NCBI RefSeq assembly: GCF_012184425.1
Contig: NZ_VTOW01000001.1
Coordinates: forward strand, 1,364,001-1,428,000
Direction: 5' to 3'
Source of the DNA: Candidatus Manganitrophus noduliformans
GTDB lineage: Bacteria > Nitrospirota > Nitrospiria > SBBL01 > Manganitrophaceae
DNA: 64,000 nucleotides
Positions within the stretch are counted from its first letter, which is position 1. Each line of letters begins with the position of its first letter. Shown here in pieces: positions 28,298 through 36,474 of this stretch. The position numbers were made by a program, and so were the translations under genes. The notes under the pieces are model-generated. The model was not told where the DNA came from. It did no database searches and saw only the letters and a list, made by a program, of their open reading frames with translations.

Positions 28298-29371
28298 TTA
28301 TCCCAGCGTAGACTGAAAGTGCCGGAGCGCCGTGGAGCGGATGTAGGGGAGGAAGAGCCCGGCGGTATAGTGGCCCGCCGGAATTTGGATGCGCGGCGGT
28401 TTTCCCATCTTTTTCCAGAGTTGTTCCGCATAGACGGGGAGAATCACCCGGTCGAACCGGGCGTCGACCAGAAGGGTGGTGGAAGATCGGATGCAGCCGG
28501 CGTAGGTCAGCGGATCGACCGGCGAGAAGGCCGCGCTCGCCTCTTGGTGGAAGGACTCTTTCGAAAACTCTCCGGAGCTTAAAATTCGTTTGCGGATCTG
28601 GGCGAGGCTTCTCTCCTCTGTCGAGGAGAGAATGCCGGCGAGCCCCCCCCCTCCCAGAATGAAGACGCCGGCCTGAATCCGCGGATCGAGCCCCGCCACC
28701 AAGCTGCCGACGATCGCCCCTTGGCTGATCCCGAAGAGGCCGATCTGCGATCGATTGACGATCGATTGGGACTCCAGCCAGTCGATCCCGCGGAGAACAT
28801 CGATCACGTAGGCGTGAAAATAATCCCGAAAGCGTTTCAGGGCGGCGCGGCCGCTCTGATCGGGCGGGATGATTTCGGCGAAGTTGCCGCGGGTGGTGTA
28901 CTGCAGCACGGCGAACCGCCGTTCGGCGAAGAAGCGGGCGAAGTGCTCCGTGATCGCGTCTCCGTTCGTGATCGGAAGGAGGATCACGGCGGGAAAGGGG
29001 GGCCGCCCCGAGGGGCGGTAAAAATAGGCGCCGACCTCCTTTCCGGCTTCGACGGAGGGATAGGCGAGGTTTCGAACGGTGTAGGCGATCCGATCCCTTT
29101 CCTTTCCGAAATGGGGTCGGATGATGGAAAGGCGGTTCGATCGCCCGGGCTCTTTACCGCCGCGCCCTTGCGAGATGAGGTGAAGATCGCTCTCGGGGGA
29201 GGCGGGGAGGGGGGAGAGCGGTTTTCGGAAAGGCTGCAGCCGATCTTCCCTGCAAGCGTTCTCTTTTCGGGAAGATCCCCCGTCCGCAACATTTTCGGAG
29301 GGAAGGATGGCGCAGCCGAAGAGGAGGAGAGAGAGACTGTAGCAGATCACGTTTTTAAACGAAGGGGGCAT
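28298..29371 (-). CDS. Exported alpha/beta-hydrolase lipoprotein
   Basis: The product has a lipoprotein signal (MPPSFKNVICYSLSLLLFGC, lipobox LFGC), so it acts in the periplasm or at the outer membrane. The mature part is an alpha/beta-hydrolase of the dienelactone-hydrolase/acyl-peptidase type. The early strand PPFPAVILLPITNGD is followed by the nucleophile elbow IGLFGISQGAIVGS (Ser in GISQG), an acid in LVDARFDRVILPVY, and a likely catalytic His in IPAGHYTAGLF. Substrate is unknown; esterase or deacylase activity is plausible. It is the last gene of the five-gene exported hydrolase operon, eight bases after the preceding gene. Confidence 0.8.
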   Translation of the reverse strand: MPPSFKNVICYSLSLLLFGCAILPSENVADGGSSRKENACREDRLQPFRKPLSPLPASPESDLHLISQGRGGKEPGRSNRLSIIRPHFGKERDRIAYTVRNLAYPSVEAGKEVGAYFYRPSGRPPFPAVILLPITNGDAITEHFARFFAERRFAVLQYTTRGNFAEIIPPDQSGRAALKRFRDYFHAYVIDVLRGIDWLESQSIVNRSQIGLFGISQGAIVGSLVAGLDPRIQAGVFILGGGGLAGILSSTEERSLAQIRKRILSSGEFSKESFHQEASAAFSPVDPLTYAGCIRSSTTLLVDARFDRVILPVYAEQLWKKMGKPPRIQIPAGHYTAGLFLPYIRSTALRHFQSTLG

Positions 29372-29379
29372 ACGTCACC

Positions 29380-30732
29380 TCACTGGCGCGGGTTCAAAAA
29401 ACGATGGTATCGTCCCATCCAATAGGGGAGGAGGTAGTCGACCCCGGCGAAGCGGGTCATCCCGTCTCCTCCCCCTTTCAGACGATACGGATTTTCCTTC
29501 CACTCGAACGAATCGGCCGGACGGTCCTGAATCGGGAGCGGCGCGCACGATTGACGGCGCCCGAGGCGGTCTCTCCAGATCGAACGGCAGAGGTCCCGGC
29601 GGCGGCTCTGATCGACCGGCGCGTTTCGCTTCACACCCGGAAAATGGAAGAGGGTCTCGACGGCGCGGGCCGATGCCCGCGCTTCCTCCGCGCCGGTCAG
29701 GGCCCGATAGATGAAGGTGAAGAGGGGATTCGCCTCGACCCGAACCACCTCCCACGCCCGCCGGAGCCCCCGTCGATAGATCCGCCGGAGCGCCCGATCT
29801 TTCTCCAATTGCATCAGCGGGTAAAAGGCGAGGAAGGCGAGATTGTTGTCTGAGTGATTGGTCCCGACGAAGTATTCCCACCATTTGTCCCGCGCCGCCG
29901 CGGCGCGGAGGTGGTACTCTTTCCGGGTGATCAGACGGCGATAGGCCGCCGCGAATCGGGGCTCGGCCGTGATGTGGTGGGCCACCTTCATGATCATCAA
30001 CGCGATCAGGGCGTTGAGGTCTTCCGAGAAAAAACCGTCCCCCAGATCGCCGTGCTTCGTCCGCTTTCCGTCGCGGCCGATGATCTGCATTTGATGTTCG
30101 AGGAGATGGTCGGCGACGGCGGCGACGGTTTCGGCGGTCTCTCTATGGACGGTCGGCTCGTCGAGAAGATCGAAGGCGACCGCGTAGCCGAAGAAAACCC
30201 CATCGACCTGATCGACGCTGACGTCTCCCATCCAGCGATATTCTTCATGCCGTCTCTTCCCTTGGCGCCATCTTCCCTTTTCCCCCCGCGCCGGGGCGGT
30301 GGCTCTTCGGAAGGCCCGCGCCAAGAGCCCCTTTTTTCCGGTGACCTGGTGGAGGAGATGAAGCGCGTTGAGCGACGCCATGAGCCGCTGCCGGGCCTCC
30401 GGATCGCCGGTGACCTTCCATCGAAAAGCCTCGGCGGCGACATAACAGCCGGTCCAGATCGCCGCGTCGGCAAGACTCAACGTCGGGGGCTCTTTTTCTC
30501 TCACCCGGTAGAGGACCAGCCCCTCCAGGGAGAGGTGCCGTTCTCCCATCTGCCGTTCGTGCTCCAGCGCTTTCTCCAACAAAACCCCTTTGTCCGGGAG
30601 AACCGGCCGCGCGGGGGGAAGGAGGGAAGGATCGTCCCGGAAAAAGGGCAGACTGACCGCGGGGCGGCAGGCGTTCAGCGCCAGCAGGCCGCTCTCCAAC
30701 AGCAGCGCGGAGAGAAAAAGCCGCCTATTCAC
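29380..30732 (-). CDS. Unrecognised exported helical protein (possible alpha/alpha toroid)
   Basis: I do not recognise the family with confidence. The N-terminus MNRRLFLSALLLESGLLALNAC has an RR start and a lipobox-like ALNAC, so it is likely a lipoprotein. The mature protein is rich in amphipathic helices with conserved-looking aromatic/acidic stretches: DAAIWTGCYVAAEAFRWKVTGD, YRWMGDVSVDQVDGVFFGYA, HGDLGDGFFSEDLNALIAL and WEYFVGTNHSDNNLAFLAFYPL. This pattern recalls (alpha/alpha)6 toroid proteins such as glycoside hydrolases and polysaccharide lyases; that is inference from pattern only. It overlaps the upstream ceramidase-like gene by four bases and is followed eight bases later by the alpha/beta hydrolase, so it belongs to the same operon. 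Confidence 0.7.
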   Translation of the reverse strand: MNRRLFLSALLLESGLLALNACRPAVSLPFFRDDPSLLPPARPVLPDKGVLLEKALEHERQMGERHLSLEGLVLYRVREKEPPTLSLADAAIWTGCYVAAEAFRWKVTGDPEARQRLMASLNALHLLHQVTGKKGLLARAFRRATAPARGEKGRWRQGKRRHEEYRWMGDVSVDQVDGVFFGYAVAFDLLDEPTVHRETAETVAAVADHLLEHQMQIIGRDGKRTKHGDLGDGFFSEDLNALIALMIMKVAHHITAEPRFAAAYRRLITRKEYHLRAAAARDKWWEYFVGTNHSDNNLAFLAFYPLMQLEKDRALRRIYRRGLRRAWEVVRVEANPLFTFIYRALTGAEEARASARAVETLFHFPGVKRNAPVDQSRRRDLCRSIWRDRLGRRQSCAPLPIQDRPADSFEWKENPYRLKGGGDGMTRFAGVDYLLPYWMGRYHRFLNPRQ

Positions 30733-32132
30733 TTCGACACCTCCCGGCCGGCCGCTTCCGAAGACACCTCTTCGGAAAACGGCGGCGCATCGATCCGATC
30801 GATGAGGCGCGCGACCACCTCCACCAGGTACTCTCCCATCTGCGGGCCGTGAAATGACATCCTCGCCTCGTAAGCGGGGGTGAGGTAGAGGTCGCGCGGA
30901 AGGAGATAGCCGATGTAATCGTTGGCGAAGCCGACGATCATCGCTTCCATCCCCCGCGCGCGGGCGGAAGCTTTCATCTCTTCTCCCAAAACCACGCTTA
31001 TGTCGCCCGGAATCCCGATCAGGAGAACGGGGCCGATCCGGATCGTCTGGACGATCGTTTCGGCGTCGAAGAAGGGGGAGGAGAGAAAGGAGGCGAGCCG
31101 CTTCCCCGATTTCATTTTGACTCGCGCCGGCGGGAGGTGAATGGAGAGGGTCTGAACGGAGAGCCCCCGCGTTTCTTGGGGCGTCATCCGCGGCGATTCG
31201 CCGACCCGACGGGCCAGTTCCCGTCCCATCGCCCGGGCCTGTTCGTAGCGGTCCGATCCCTCGGGGGGGTGGGCGGTCTGGTCGGCGACCGAGCCTGCGG
31301 TGAAGAGGGCCACTCCCCCCTGTTCTTCGATCGCCGCTTCCAGGAAGCCGGGGTAGTCGCCGGAGAAGTGGAGATTGTCCGGCTTGAGGACCGTTGCGTG
31401 GGCGGAGAAGTTGACCAGTGTGGCGATCGTCTCCCCCTCTTCTCCGAGCATTTCGACAAAGCGGACCTCGGGATCGACCGGGCCCGACGACTTCATTCGA
31501 TTGCGGATCAAGTCGGGGGCCGAGGCCGCCCCGTGGCGGATCCGGGCCGGTTTCATCGCGCCGGCGGCGAGGAGGGCGGCCTCGGCGAGGGTGTCGGTTA
31601 TCTTTTCAAAATAAGAGCGGTCGAAGGGGCCGGCGGCGAACTGTTCCAGAAAGCCGCTCGACAAGGCCCCCGGACCGGAGTGGGTATGGGTGGCGGCGAT
31701 CATCAGCCCACGCGCGGGGAAGGGAATTTTCGTCCGGATTTTCCGGAGGACCGCCCCTCTCATCTCGTCGGTGACGGCAAGAAGATCGACCGAGATCACG
31801 ATCACCCGCTCCTCCCCCTGCCGGAGGGCGAGCGCCCGGGCGAAGAGAAGATCATGCATCCCCTTCGCCGTCCCGACCCGCTTGCCGTAGCCGGCCATCG
31901 GAAGGCCGGGGGAGAGGGGAAGGGGAATCTTGGCGGCGCCGGCAAGGAAGATCGGTTGGGAAGCGGTTTCCGGACGGGGCGGGGCGAGCCGATCGATCTC
32001 GGAGAGGGTCGCTTTATAGAAGTCGGCCCGGTCGAGCCGGACCTCCTCGATTGCGAGGCAGCCCCAGAGAAGGGTGAGGTTGAGAAGGATGAGAAAGAGG
32101 ATGAGGGTGATTCGATGAGATCGTTTTTTCAT
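30729..32132 (-). CDS. Neutral/alkaline ceramidase-like exported hydrolase (shorter paralog)
   Basis: The mature protein matches the N-terminal domain of neutral ceramidases, zinc enzymes that cleave the amide bond of ceramide. Visible motifs are AGAAKIPLPLSPGLPMAGYG, VISVDLLAVTDEM, the zinc-site stretch MIAATHTHSGPGA, a second histidine in LVNFSAHATVL and an ALFTAGSVADQT loop where the catalytic Ser region lies. The C-terminal Ig-like domain of classical ceramidases is absent (467 residues). A hydrophobic N-terminus (ITLILFLILLNLTLLWGC) with lipobox-like LWGC points to a lipoprotein. It lies 20 bases after a longer paralog and overlaps the next gene by four bases. True ceramide activity cannot be claimed, because the family also includes uncharacterised amidases and esterases. 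Confidence 0.83.
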   Translation of the reverse strand: MKKRSHRITLILFLILLNLTLLWGCLAIEEVRLDRADFYKATLSEIDRLAPPRPETASQPIFLAGAAKIPLPLSPGLPMAGYGKRVGTAKGMHDLLFARALALRQGEERVIVISVDLLAVTDEMRGAVLRKIRTKIPFPARGLMIAATHTHSGPGALSSGFLEQFAAGPFDRSYFEKITDTLAEAALLAAGAMKPARIRHGAASAPDLIRNRMKSSGPVDPEVRFVEMLGEEGETIATLVNFSAHATVLKPDNLHFSGDYPGFLEAAIEEQGGVALFTAGSVADQTAHPPEGSDRYEQARAMGRELARRVGESPRMTPQETRGLSVQTLSIHLPPARVKMKSGKRLASFLSSPFFDAETIVQTIRIGPVLLIGIPGDISVVLGEEMKASARARGMEAMIVGFANDYIGYLLPRDLYLTPAYEARMSFHGPQMGEYLVEVVARLIDRIDAPPFSEEVSSEAAGREVSK

Positions 32133-32152
32133 GGGGCGATTCCTCTCGTTGC

Positions 32153-33808
32153 TTACTTCAGTAGCTCCACCAATGTTTCCACCACCCGCGGCGCCATCCG
32201 GGAACCGGCGGAGACGATCTCTTCATAATGATCGTCGTCGCCGCAGCGGTCGGCGCCGTAGCGGAGCTTCGGTTTGAGCCGCGGGGGGACGAAATCGTTG
32301 GCCGGAACGATGTAGCCGAGCTCGTCGTTCCCCAGGCCGACGACAAAGCGGTAGTCACCCGCCATCTTCTCACCGAGGACCGGCTCCGGCGCGATGTCGG
32401 GATGGGCCGGGCCGATCCGTTCTCTTCCGCTCCCGCCCAATTCTCTTTTTCGGCCGGTATACGTCCAGCAGCGTTTCTTTTCGGTGAGGTGCCCGCCGAG
32501 GATGGTCTCGGGAAAAGGCTCGCCGGGGAGGGTGATGAACTGGGCGGCGATTCCCTCTTCTCCGTAAAAGTTGATCACATTCACCTCTGTCAGCAGATCG
32601 GGCCCCTCTTTCCCGGCCGGTTTTCCGTCCCGATAGGTCTCCCTTTGAAAGAGCCCCTTTTCGTAGAGGCCGCGAAGAAAGGGGTTGTCGAAGGGGACAA
32701 AGAGGGTTTTGGAGCGAACTTCGATCCGGACGATCGGCCGGGGAGGTTGATCCCGGAGCGCTTCCAGGGCGGTCCAGGCGGCGATCTCGCCGATCCGCCG
32801 GGCCTTCGACCAGGAGCGCTCCGGGATCGGCTCCCCCTCCTCGTCGCGGATCGGAATCCGAAGCGGCGTGAGAAGCCCCCCGACGCTGCCGCTGAGGTAA
32901 ATGGCGACGCCGCCGATCCCCTCCGCGCGCCGCCACCCGACGGAGAATCCCCCCTCCTCGATCCCTTTGCGGAGGTAATGGGGAAAGTCGGAGGTGATCA
33001 GGCTGCTCCCCGCGCCGACCGTTTCGGGATGGGGGGACCAGTTGATCAGTGTGGCGATCGTCTTCCCGTCGAGCGCTTCCGCCCGCATCACCCGAAGCTC
33101 GTCGTCGATGACGACCGGGTTGCGCAGGTCGTTGATCAATATCCCGAACCGGGAGAGGGGACGCCCCTTCCCCCAGCTCAATCGGGCGGGGCGGCGCGCG
33201 GCCCAGGCCCGGCGGATCGCCTCCTCGGTTCGGGAGCGGATCTGTTCCATCGTCCGGGGATCTTTGCCGTCGATCGAGAAGTTCGGACCCCAGAGACCGA
33301 GCGTATCGACCCCGCCGTGCGTGTGGGTGGCGGCGACGATCACCTGTGTCAGCCCCAGATCGGCGACGCGCTCCCGGATTTGCGCCACCTCCGGATAAAG
33401 CAGTCCGACGACGTCGAGCGCTACGATCGCGAGCGTTGTTTCCCCCTGCTCCAGAACCAGCGCCCGCGCCCAGAGGGGGTCGTGCACGCCGGTGGCGGTG
33501 TAGTAGGGGCCGTGGTGGAAAAACCCGGCGAGGAAGGGGCCGTCCCACTTGCCGTTGCCGTTCAGATCGGTGAACGGCTCGCCGCGCTGCCTGGGACGAT
33601 CGGGATCGGGAGCATCATACCGGCCGTTCTTGTTTCGATCTTCATACGGCTCCTGCCGGAGGCGGCCTTGGTCGTCGACCGGCGTGATCTCCAGCGCCGC
33701 GGCGCCGGCCAGGAGCGGCGCGTCGGCCATTGCGGAAGAGGGGAGCAAGAAGATCAACAGGACGAAACTCAAAAGACCGAGATCGCTCTTCAGCCGAACG
33801 CCGATCAT
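32153..33808 (-). CDS. Neutral ceramidase-like exported hydrolase with calcium-loop insert
   Basis: This is a longer (551-residue) paralog of the next gene. It has a cleavable signal (GLLSFVLLIFLLPSSAMADA), the family start LLAGAAALEITPV, VAIVALDVVGL-like strand IVALDVVGLLYPEV, the zinc-site VIVAATHTHGGVD, a second zinc His in LINWSPHPETV and IYLSGSVGGLLTPL in place of the usual active-site loop. Between strand 1 and the 'G..DPLWARALVLE' segment it has an insert with two calcium-binding-type loops, DRNKNGRYD and DLNGNGKWD, like those in dockerin or EF-hand proteins. This suggests Ca2+-dependent folding outside the cytoplasm. It starts nine bases after the metallohydrolase gene. The substrate is not determined; ceramide, other N-acyl lipids and lactones are options. 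Confidence 0.84.
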   Translation of the reverse strand: MIGVRLKSDLGLLSFVLLIFLLPSSAMADAPLLAGAAALEITPVDDQGRLRQEPYEDRNKNGRYDAPDPDRPRQRGEPFTDLNGNGKWDGPFLAGFFHHGPYYTATGVHDPLWARALVLEQGETTLAIVALDVVGLLYPEVAQIRERVADLGLTQVIVAATHTHGGVDTLGLWGPNFSIDGKDPRTMEQIRSRTEEAIRRAWAARRPARLSWGKGRPLSRFGILINDLRNPVVIDDELRVMRAEALDGKTIATLINWSPHPETVGAGSSLITSDFPHYLRKGIEEGGFSVGWRRAEGIGGVAIYLSGSVGGLLTPLRIPIRDEEGEPIPERSWSKARRIGEIAAWTALEALRDQPPRPIVRIEVRSKTLFVPFDNPFLRGLYEKGLFQRETYRDGKPAGKEGPDLLTEVNVINFYGEEGIAAQFITLPGEPFPETILGGHLTEKKRCWTYTGRKRELGGSGRERIGPAHPDIAPEPVLGEKMAGDYRFVVGLGNDELGYIVPANDFVPPRLKPKLRYGADRCGDDDHYEEIVSAGSRMAPRVVETLVELLK

Positions 33809-33817
33809 CGCGACCCT

Positions 33818-34990
33818 CTATCTTAAATAAATAGGGTTTGAGTAGATCCAAGGCCACCAGCGGTCGCCGCGATGGATCGTCCATTCGACCCGGTAGACCC
33901 CTTTCTCCGTCGGAGAAAACGAGAACGCGGTTCCCTCGCCACCATAAACGACCGCGCCGTCTTTGATCAACCGAAATCTCCCCGGCCGCGGCGCGCGGGC
34001 GTGGAGCGCGATTCCTTCCCGAAAAGGGATCTCGCCTCCCATCCGCCATGCTCGATCTTCATGTCGGGCGCCGAAGAAAAAGCCGCCGGCGTCGGCAAGG
34101 ATGTCGAACGAGATATAGCCGTGCCCTTCTCTCAGGGCGTGAAGGATCGCCTCCTGATCGAGCGCGGGGACGAGGAGATGGGTGTTCACGAAGCGGAAGG
34201 AGCGGGCGTAGGGATCGAGCTGGCGGCCGAGGATCCGGACGTTTTGATGGGCGTCGTTTCCGGCGATGCCGGCGACCTTCCGCGACGGCGTCATCCGGTC
34301 CCAGAGGGCCAGCTCCCGCTCCGGCCGGTCCAGAATCGATAAGAAAACTTCGTCCGGGTAGCGGTTGAAGCGAAAGAGGATGTCGAAAAAATAACGGACA
34401 TAGCGCGCGTTGCGGTCGGTGGCGTCGTCGAAGATATCGTAGATCTCGATTCCGTCGAGCCCTTTTAATTTTCGCCACCCCGGATAGTTCTTCGGGTGGG
34501 CGGCGAAGAGGATCGCTCCCTCTGCTTTGAGCCGATCGACCACCTCCTGGAGGGGAATCGGGCGGTGATCGATGAATTTTTTGATCCCGATGGCAAGGAG
34601 GGACGCCTCTTCCTTGATGATCTCCATCCCCCGAATCACCAAGAGATCGCCGTGCCGCCCTTCCAGTCCCTCGGTGAAGATGTTGGGATTGCTGTGATCG
34701 GTCATGACGATGAAGTCCAATTTCGCCTCGCCGGCGGCCTTCAGGATTTCTTCGGGCCTTCCTTCGCTGTCGTGCGAGAGGTAGGAGTGGACGTGGATTG
34801 CCCCGCGGATGTCGCGGTATCCTTCCGGTAAAGGGGCGCGGGAGGTTGGGGGCGGGGGCTCTTGCAAGGCGCGCCGCAGCTTTTGCAATGATTTTGTCGA
34901 AGCGCAAGAAAGGGTGGCCGACAGGAGCAGGAGCAGGCCGACGGCCAGGCCTCTTTTCAGTGTTTTCTTGTCGGGGGCGCTCATCTGCAT
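33818..34990 (-). CDS. CehA/PHP-type metallohydrolase lipoprotein
   Basis: The first gene of the exported hydrolase operon encodes a 390-residue lipoprotein (signal AVGLLLLLSATLSC, lipobox TLSC). The mature protein has a PHP/CehA-like metal-dependent fold: YRDIRGAIHVHSYLSHDSEG supplies the first His-x-His, LDFIVMTDHSNPNIF the next Asp-His pair, VIRGMEIIKEEASLLAIG and ILFAAHPKNYPG further ligands, and GIAGNDAHQNVR the final Asp-x-His. CehA/McbA enzymes hydrolyse phosphoesters or carbamates; the substrate here is unknown. A C-terminal Ig-like segment (FRLIKDGAVVYGG...YRVEWTIHRGD) follows. No strong ribosome site is seen before the ATG at 34990, and a second ATG lies six bases in. The promoter should lie in the 160 bases before tRNA-Leu on the opposite strand. 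Confidence 0.85.
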   Translation of the reverse strand: MQMSAPDKKTLKRGLAVGLLLLLSATLSCASTKSLQKLRRALQEPPPPTSRAPLPEGYRDIRGAIHVHSYLSHDSEGRPEEILKAAGEAKLDFIVMTDHSNPNIFTEGLEGRHGDLLVIRGMEIIKEEASLLAIGIKKFIDHRPIPLQEVVDRLKAEGAILFAAHPKNYPGWRKLKGLDGIEIYDIFDDATDRNARYVRYFFDILFRFNRYPDEVFLSILDRPERELALWDRMTPSRKVAGIAGNDAHQNVRILGRQLDPYARSFRFVNTHLLVPALDQEAILHALREGHGYISFDILADAGGFFFGARHEDRAWRMGGEIPFREGIALHARAPRPGRFRLIKDGAVVYGGEGTAFSFSPTEKGVYRVEWTIHRGDRWWPWIYSNPIYLR

Positions 34991-35154
34991 GGAGATAGAC
35001 CGGCCGGCGGAGGTTTGTGTGACGAACGAGCGATCGCTGCGTGATCGATGATTCTTATTCTATCGATCTATCGATCCGCATGCCGTAAGCTGGATTTCAC
35101 CGGATCAATTTCTTGATTAATAGAAGGAGATATGTTAAATATTGGGAGCTTTCG

Positions 35155-35241
35155 GGGCGCGTGGCGGAAACGGTAGACGCAGCAGTCTCAAAAACTGCCG
35201 AGGGCAACCTCATGCCAGTTCGATTCTGGCCGCGCCCACCA
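35155..35241 (+). tRNA. tRNA-Leu (anticodon CAA)
   Basis: The acceptor stem GGGCGCG (35155-35161) pairs exactly with CGCGCCC (35231-35237), followed by encoded ACCA. The D arm is GCG-GAAACGGTAGA-CGC. The anticodon stem GCAGT/ACTGC encloses the loop CTCAAAA, giving anticodon CAA. A long variable arm (GAGG/CCTC) marks a class II tRNA, and the T arm is GCCAG-TTCGATT-CTGGC. It reads TTG codons. It sits alone between the divergent hydrolase operon and a small outer-membrane-type gene. The 3' end of a tRNA next to a probable toxin-antitoxin island is a common integration site, but no attachment repeat was found. Confidence 0.97.
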
Positions 35242-35483
35242 TTCAATTCGAAACATAGATCCTCGCCGGTTCTCTCGCCCATTCCATTTTCTTTGATCCT
35301 CCATTCAATTGATCCCGATCAATTATCGATGATGTGTTCTGCGCAGTGATGGAGAATCATCGATTGAGCTTCTAAATTCTTCAATTCCCCAGAGTCATGC
35401 GGTTATTACCCACTTATTTTTACTTGATTCACTATTCGCATTGGTTTAATATCCCGGCTGCCGATACATTGGCATTACTTACA

Positions 35484-35512
35484 TTCCACGGTGAAGGTCT
35501 CGAGTTTATAAT
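35484..35512 (+). promoter_or_regulatory. Probable promoter for the small beta-barrel gene
   Basis: TTCCAC (35484-35489), 17 bases, then a perfect TATAAT (35507-35512). The predicted start of transcription is about 25 bases before the ATG at 35543. The rest of the 300-base gap after tRNA-Leu shows nothing else recognisable. Confidence 0.5.
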
Positions 35513-35542
35513 GGCATAAACCCCCAAAACATGGAGACTCGC

Positions 35543-36076
35543 ATGAAGAAACTCGCATTGGCTGTATTGCTGGTTGTGTTCGGAATTTCGAATGTGTATG
35601 CGCAAGAGGCGGCTTTAAAAAAGGAGACGATTGAAATCGGTATCTTTTCCGACGCGATTGAGGGAGATCTTGTTCCGTTTATCGGTTACTTTGTTTCGGA
35701 TAATTTAGAACTGGCTCTTCACTTTAACTTTGTACATGCAGAAATAGATTTGCCCGGAGTTGCTGATGACATTGAGCAGGACTCCTTCATCGTGTCGTTT
35801 GATGTGCTTAGCAATCTCCCAACCGGAACCCGATTTGTGCCCGTAGTCGGGGCCGGCGTGAACTTCTCCAGGGATGAAATAGAGGATGAAACGACTGAAA
35901 CGGTTGGTTTCGATCTTACGGCCGGAGTCCGCTATTTTATTGCTGAGAGGGGAGCGGTGACCCTTTTCGGTCAATATGAATTTGCCGACATTGACTTTTC
36001 TGATGATATCGGAACGATAACGGCGGACGGCACGGCATACGCTGTCGGTCTGCTCTATTCAATCTTCTTCCAGTAG
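35543..36076 (+). CDS. Small outer-membrane beta-barrel protein
   Basis: The 177-residue product has a clear signal peptide (MKKLALAVLLVVFGISNVYAQ). The mature part is made of alternating amphipathic strands (TIEIGIFSDAIEGD, LVPFIGYFVSDNLELALHFNF, SFIVSFDVLSNLPTGTRFVPVVGAGVNF, TVGFDLTAGVRYFIAERGAVTLFGQYEF) and ends in an aromatic residue region (LLYSIFFQ), as expected for an eight-stranded OmpX/OmpA-like barrel. The start at 35543 is preferred over the ATG at 35531 because GGAG lies six bases before it. A promoter precedes it and a long hairpin follows. Function beyond outer-membrane location is unknown. Confidence 0.75.
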   Translation: MKKLALAVLLVVFGISNVYAQEAALKKETIEIGIFSDAIEGDLVPFIGYFVSDNLELALHFNFVHAEIDLPGVADDIEQDSFIVSFDVLSNLPTGTRFVPVVGAGVNFSRDEIEDETTETVGFDLTAGVRYFIAERGAVTLFGQYEFADIDFSDDIGTITADGTAYAVGLLYSIFFQ

Positions 36077-36140
36077 GTTCCCGCGTCAAAATAGGGATTA
36101 AGCGGCGAAGGATCCGCCTGGTTCACATCATGAAGGGGCC

Positions 36141-36186
36141 GGTCTTTACTTTGCCCGTTGAAATTCTCGATGGCGAAGTAAAGACC
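36141..36186. terminator. Long hairpin between convergent genes, possible bidirectional terminator
   Basis: GGTCTTTACTTTGCC (36141-36155) pairs along all 15 positions, with one G-U pair, with GGCGAAGTAAAGACC (36172-36186), leaving a 16-base loop. AAGG and CCTT extend the stem beyond a GGCC bulge. It lies between the beta-barrel gene and the convergent hicA-like gene. No long T-run follows, so termination is likely but not certain; a structured RNA or degenerate mobile repeat is possible. Confidence 0.55.
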
Positions 36187-36243
36187 CCTTGACGACCCTT
36201 CATTGCTTTTTACCTCTGGACAATCAGGTTTCAAAAAAGGCAA

Positions 36244-36474
36244 TCATTGGTAGTAGGTCAGAAATTCCTCCACCATCAGACCGGCCTTTTTGATTTGGTC
36301 TAAAAGCAGTCCCTTCTTGATCGGCTTTCCCTTGTGGACAGGGATGGAAAGGATGTTGGAGTTTCCTTCTTTGATGAGCTTGATGTGGCTTCCCCGCTGT
36401 CCCCTGATGGTCCATCCGGCCCTTTCAAATGCCTTCACGACACGATCCGGTCTGAGATTGTGAACTCCGGCCAC
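36244..36474 (-). CDS. hicA: HicA-family mRNA interferase toxin
   Basis: HicA toxins are small ribosome-independent RNases with a double-stranded-RNA-binding-like fold. The 76-residue product shows the family pattern: a start region RPDRVVKAFERAGWTIRG, the catalytic His in RGSHIKLIK, then ILSIPVHKGKPIKKGLLLDQIKKAGL. The start is GTG, immediately adjoining the stop of the upstream antitoxin gene (TAA at 36477-36475), so translation is coupled. HicA usually precedes or follows a small hicB; here the partner is an unusual MerR-HicB fusion. Full length and the catalytic His suggest an active toxin. Confidence 0.88.
   Translation of the reverse strand: MAGVHNLRPDRVVKAFERAGWTIRGQRGSHIKLIKEGNSNILSIPVHKGKPIKKGLLLDQIKKAGLMVEEFLTYYQ

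Noticed and set aside
35113-35349. Plus-strand frame across the tRNA region
   Set aside because: It runs straight through tRNA-Leu(CAA) and has no protein-like features.
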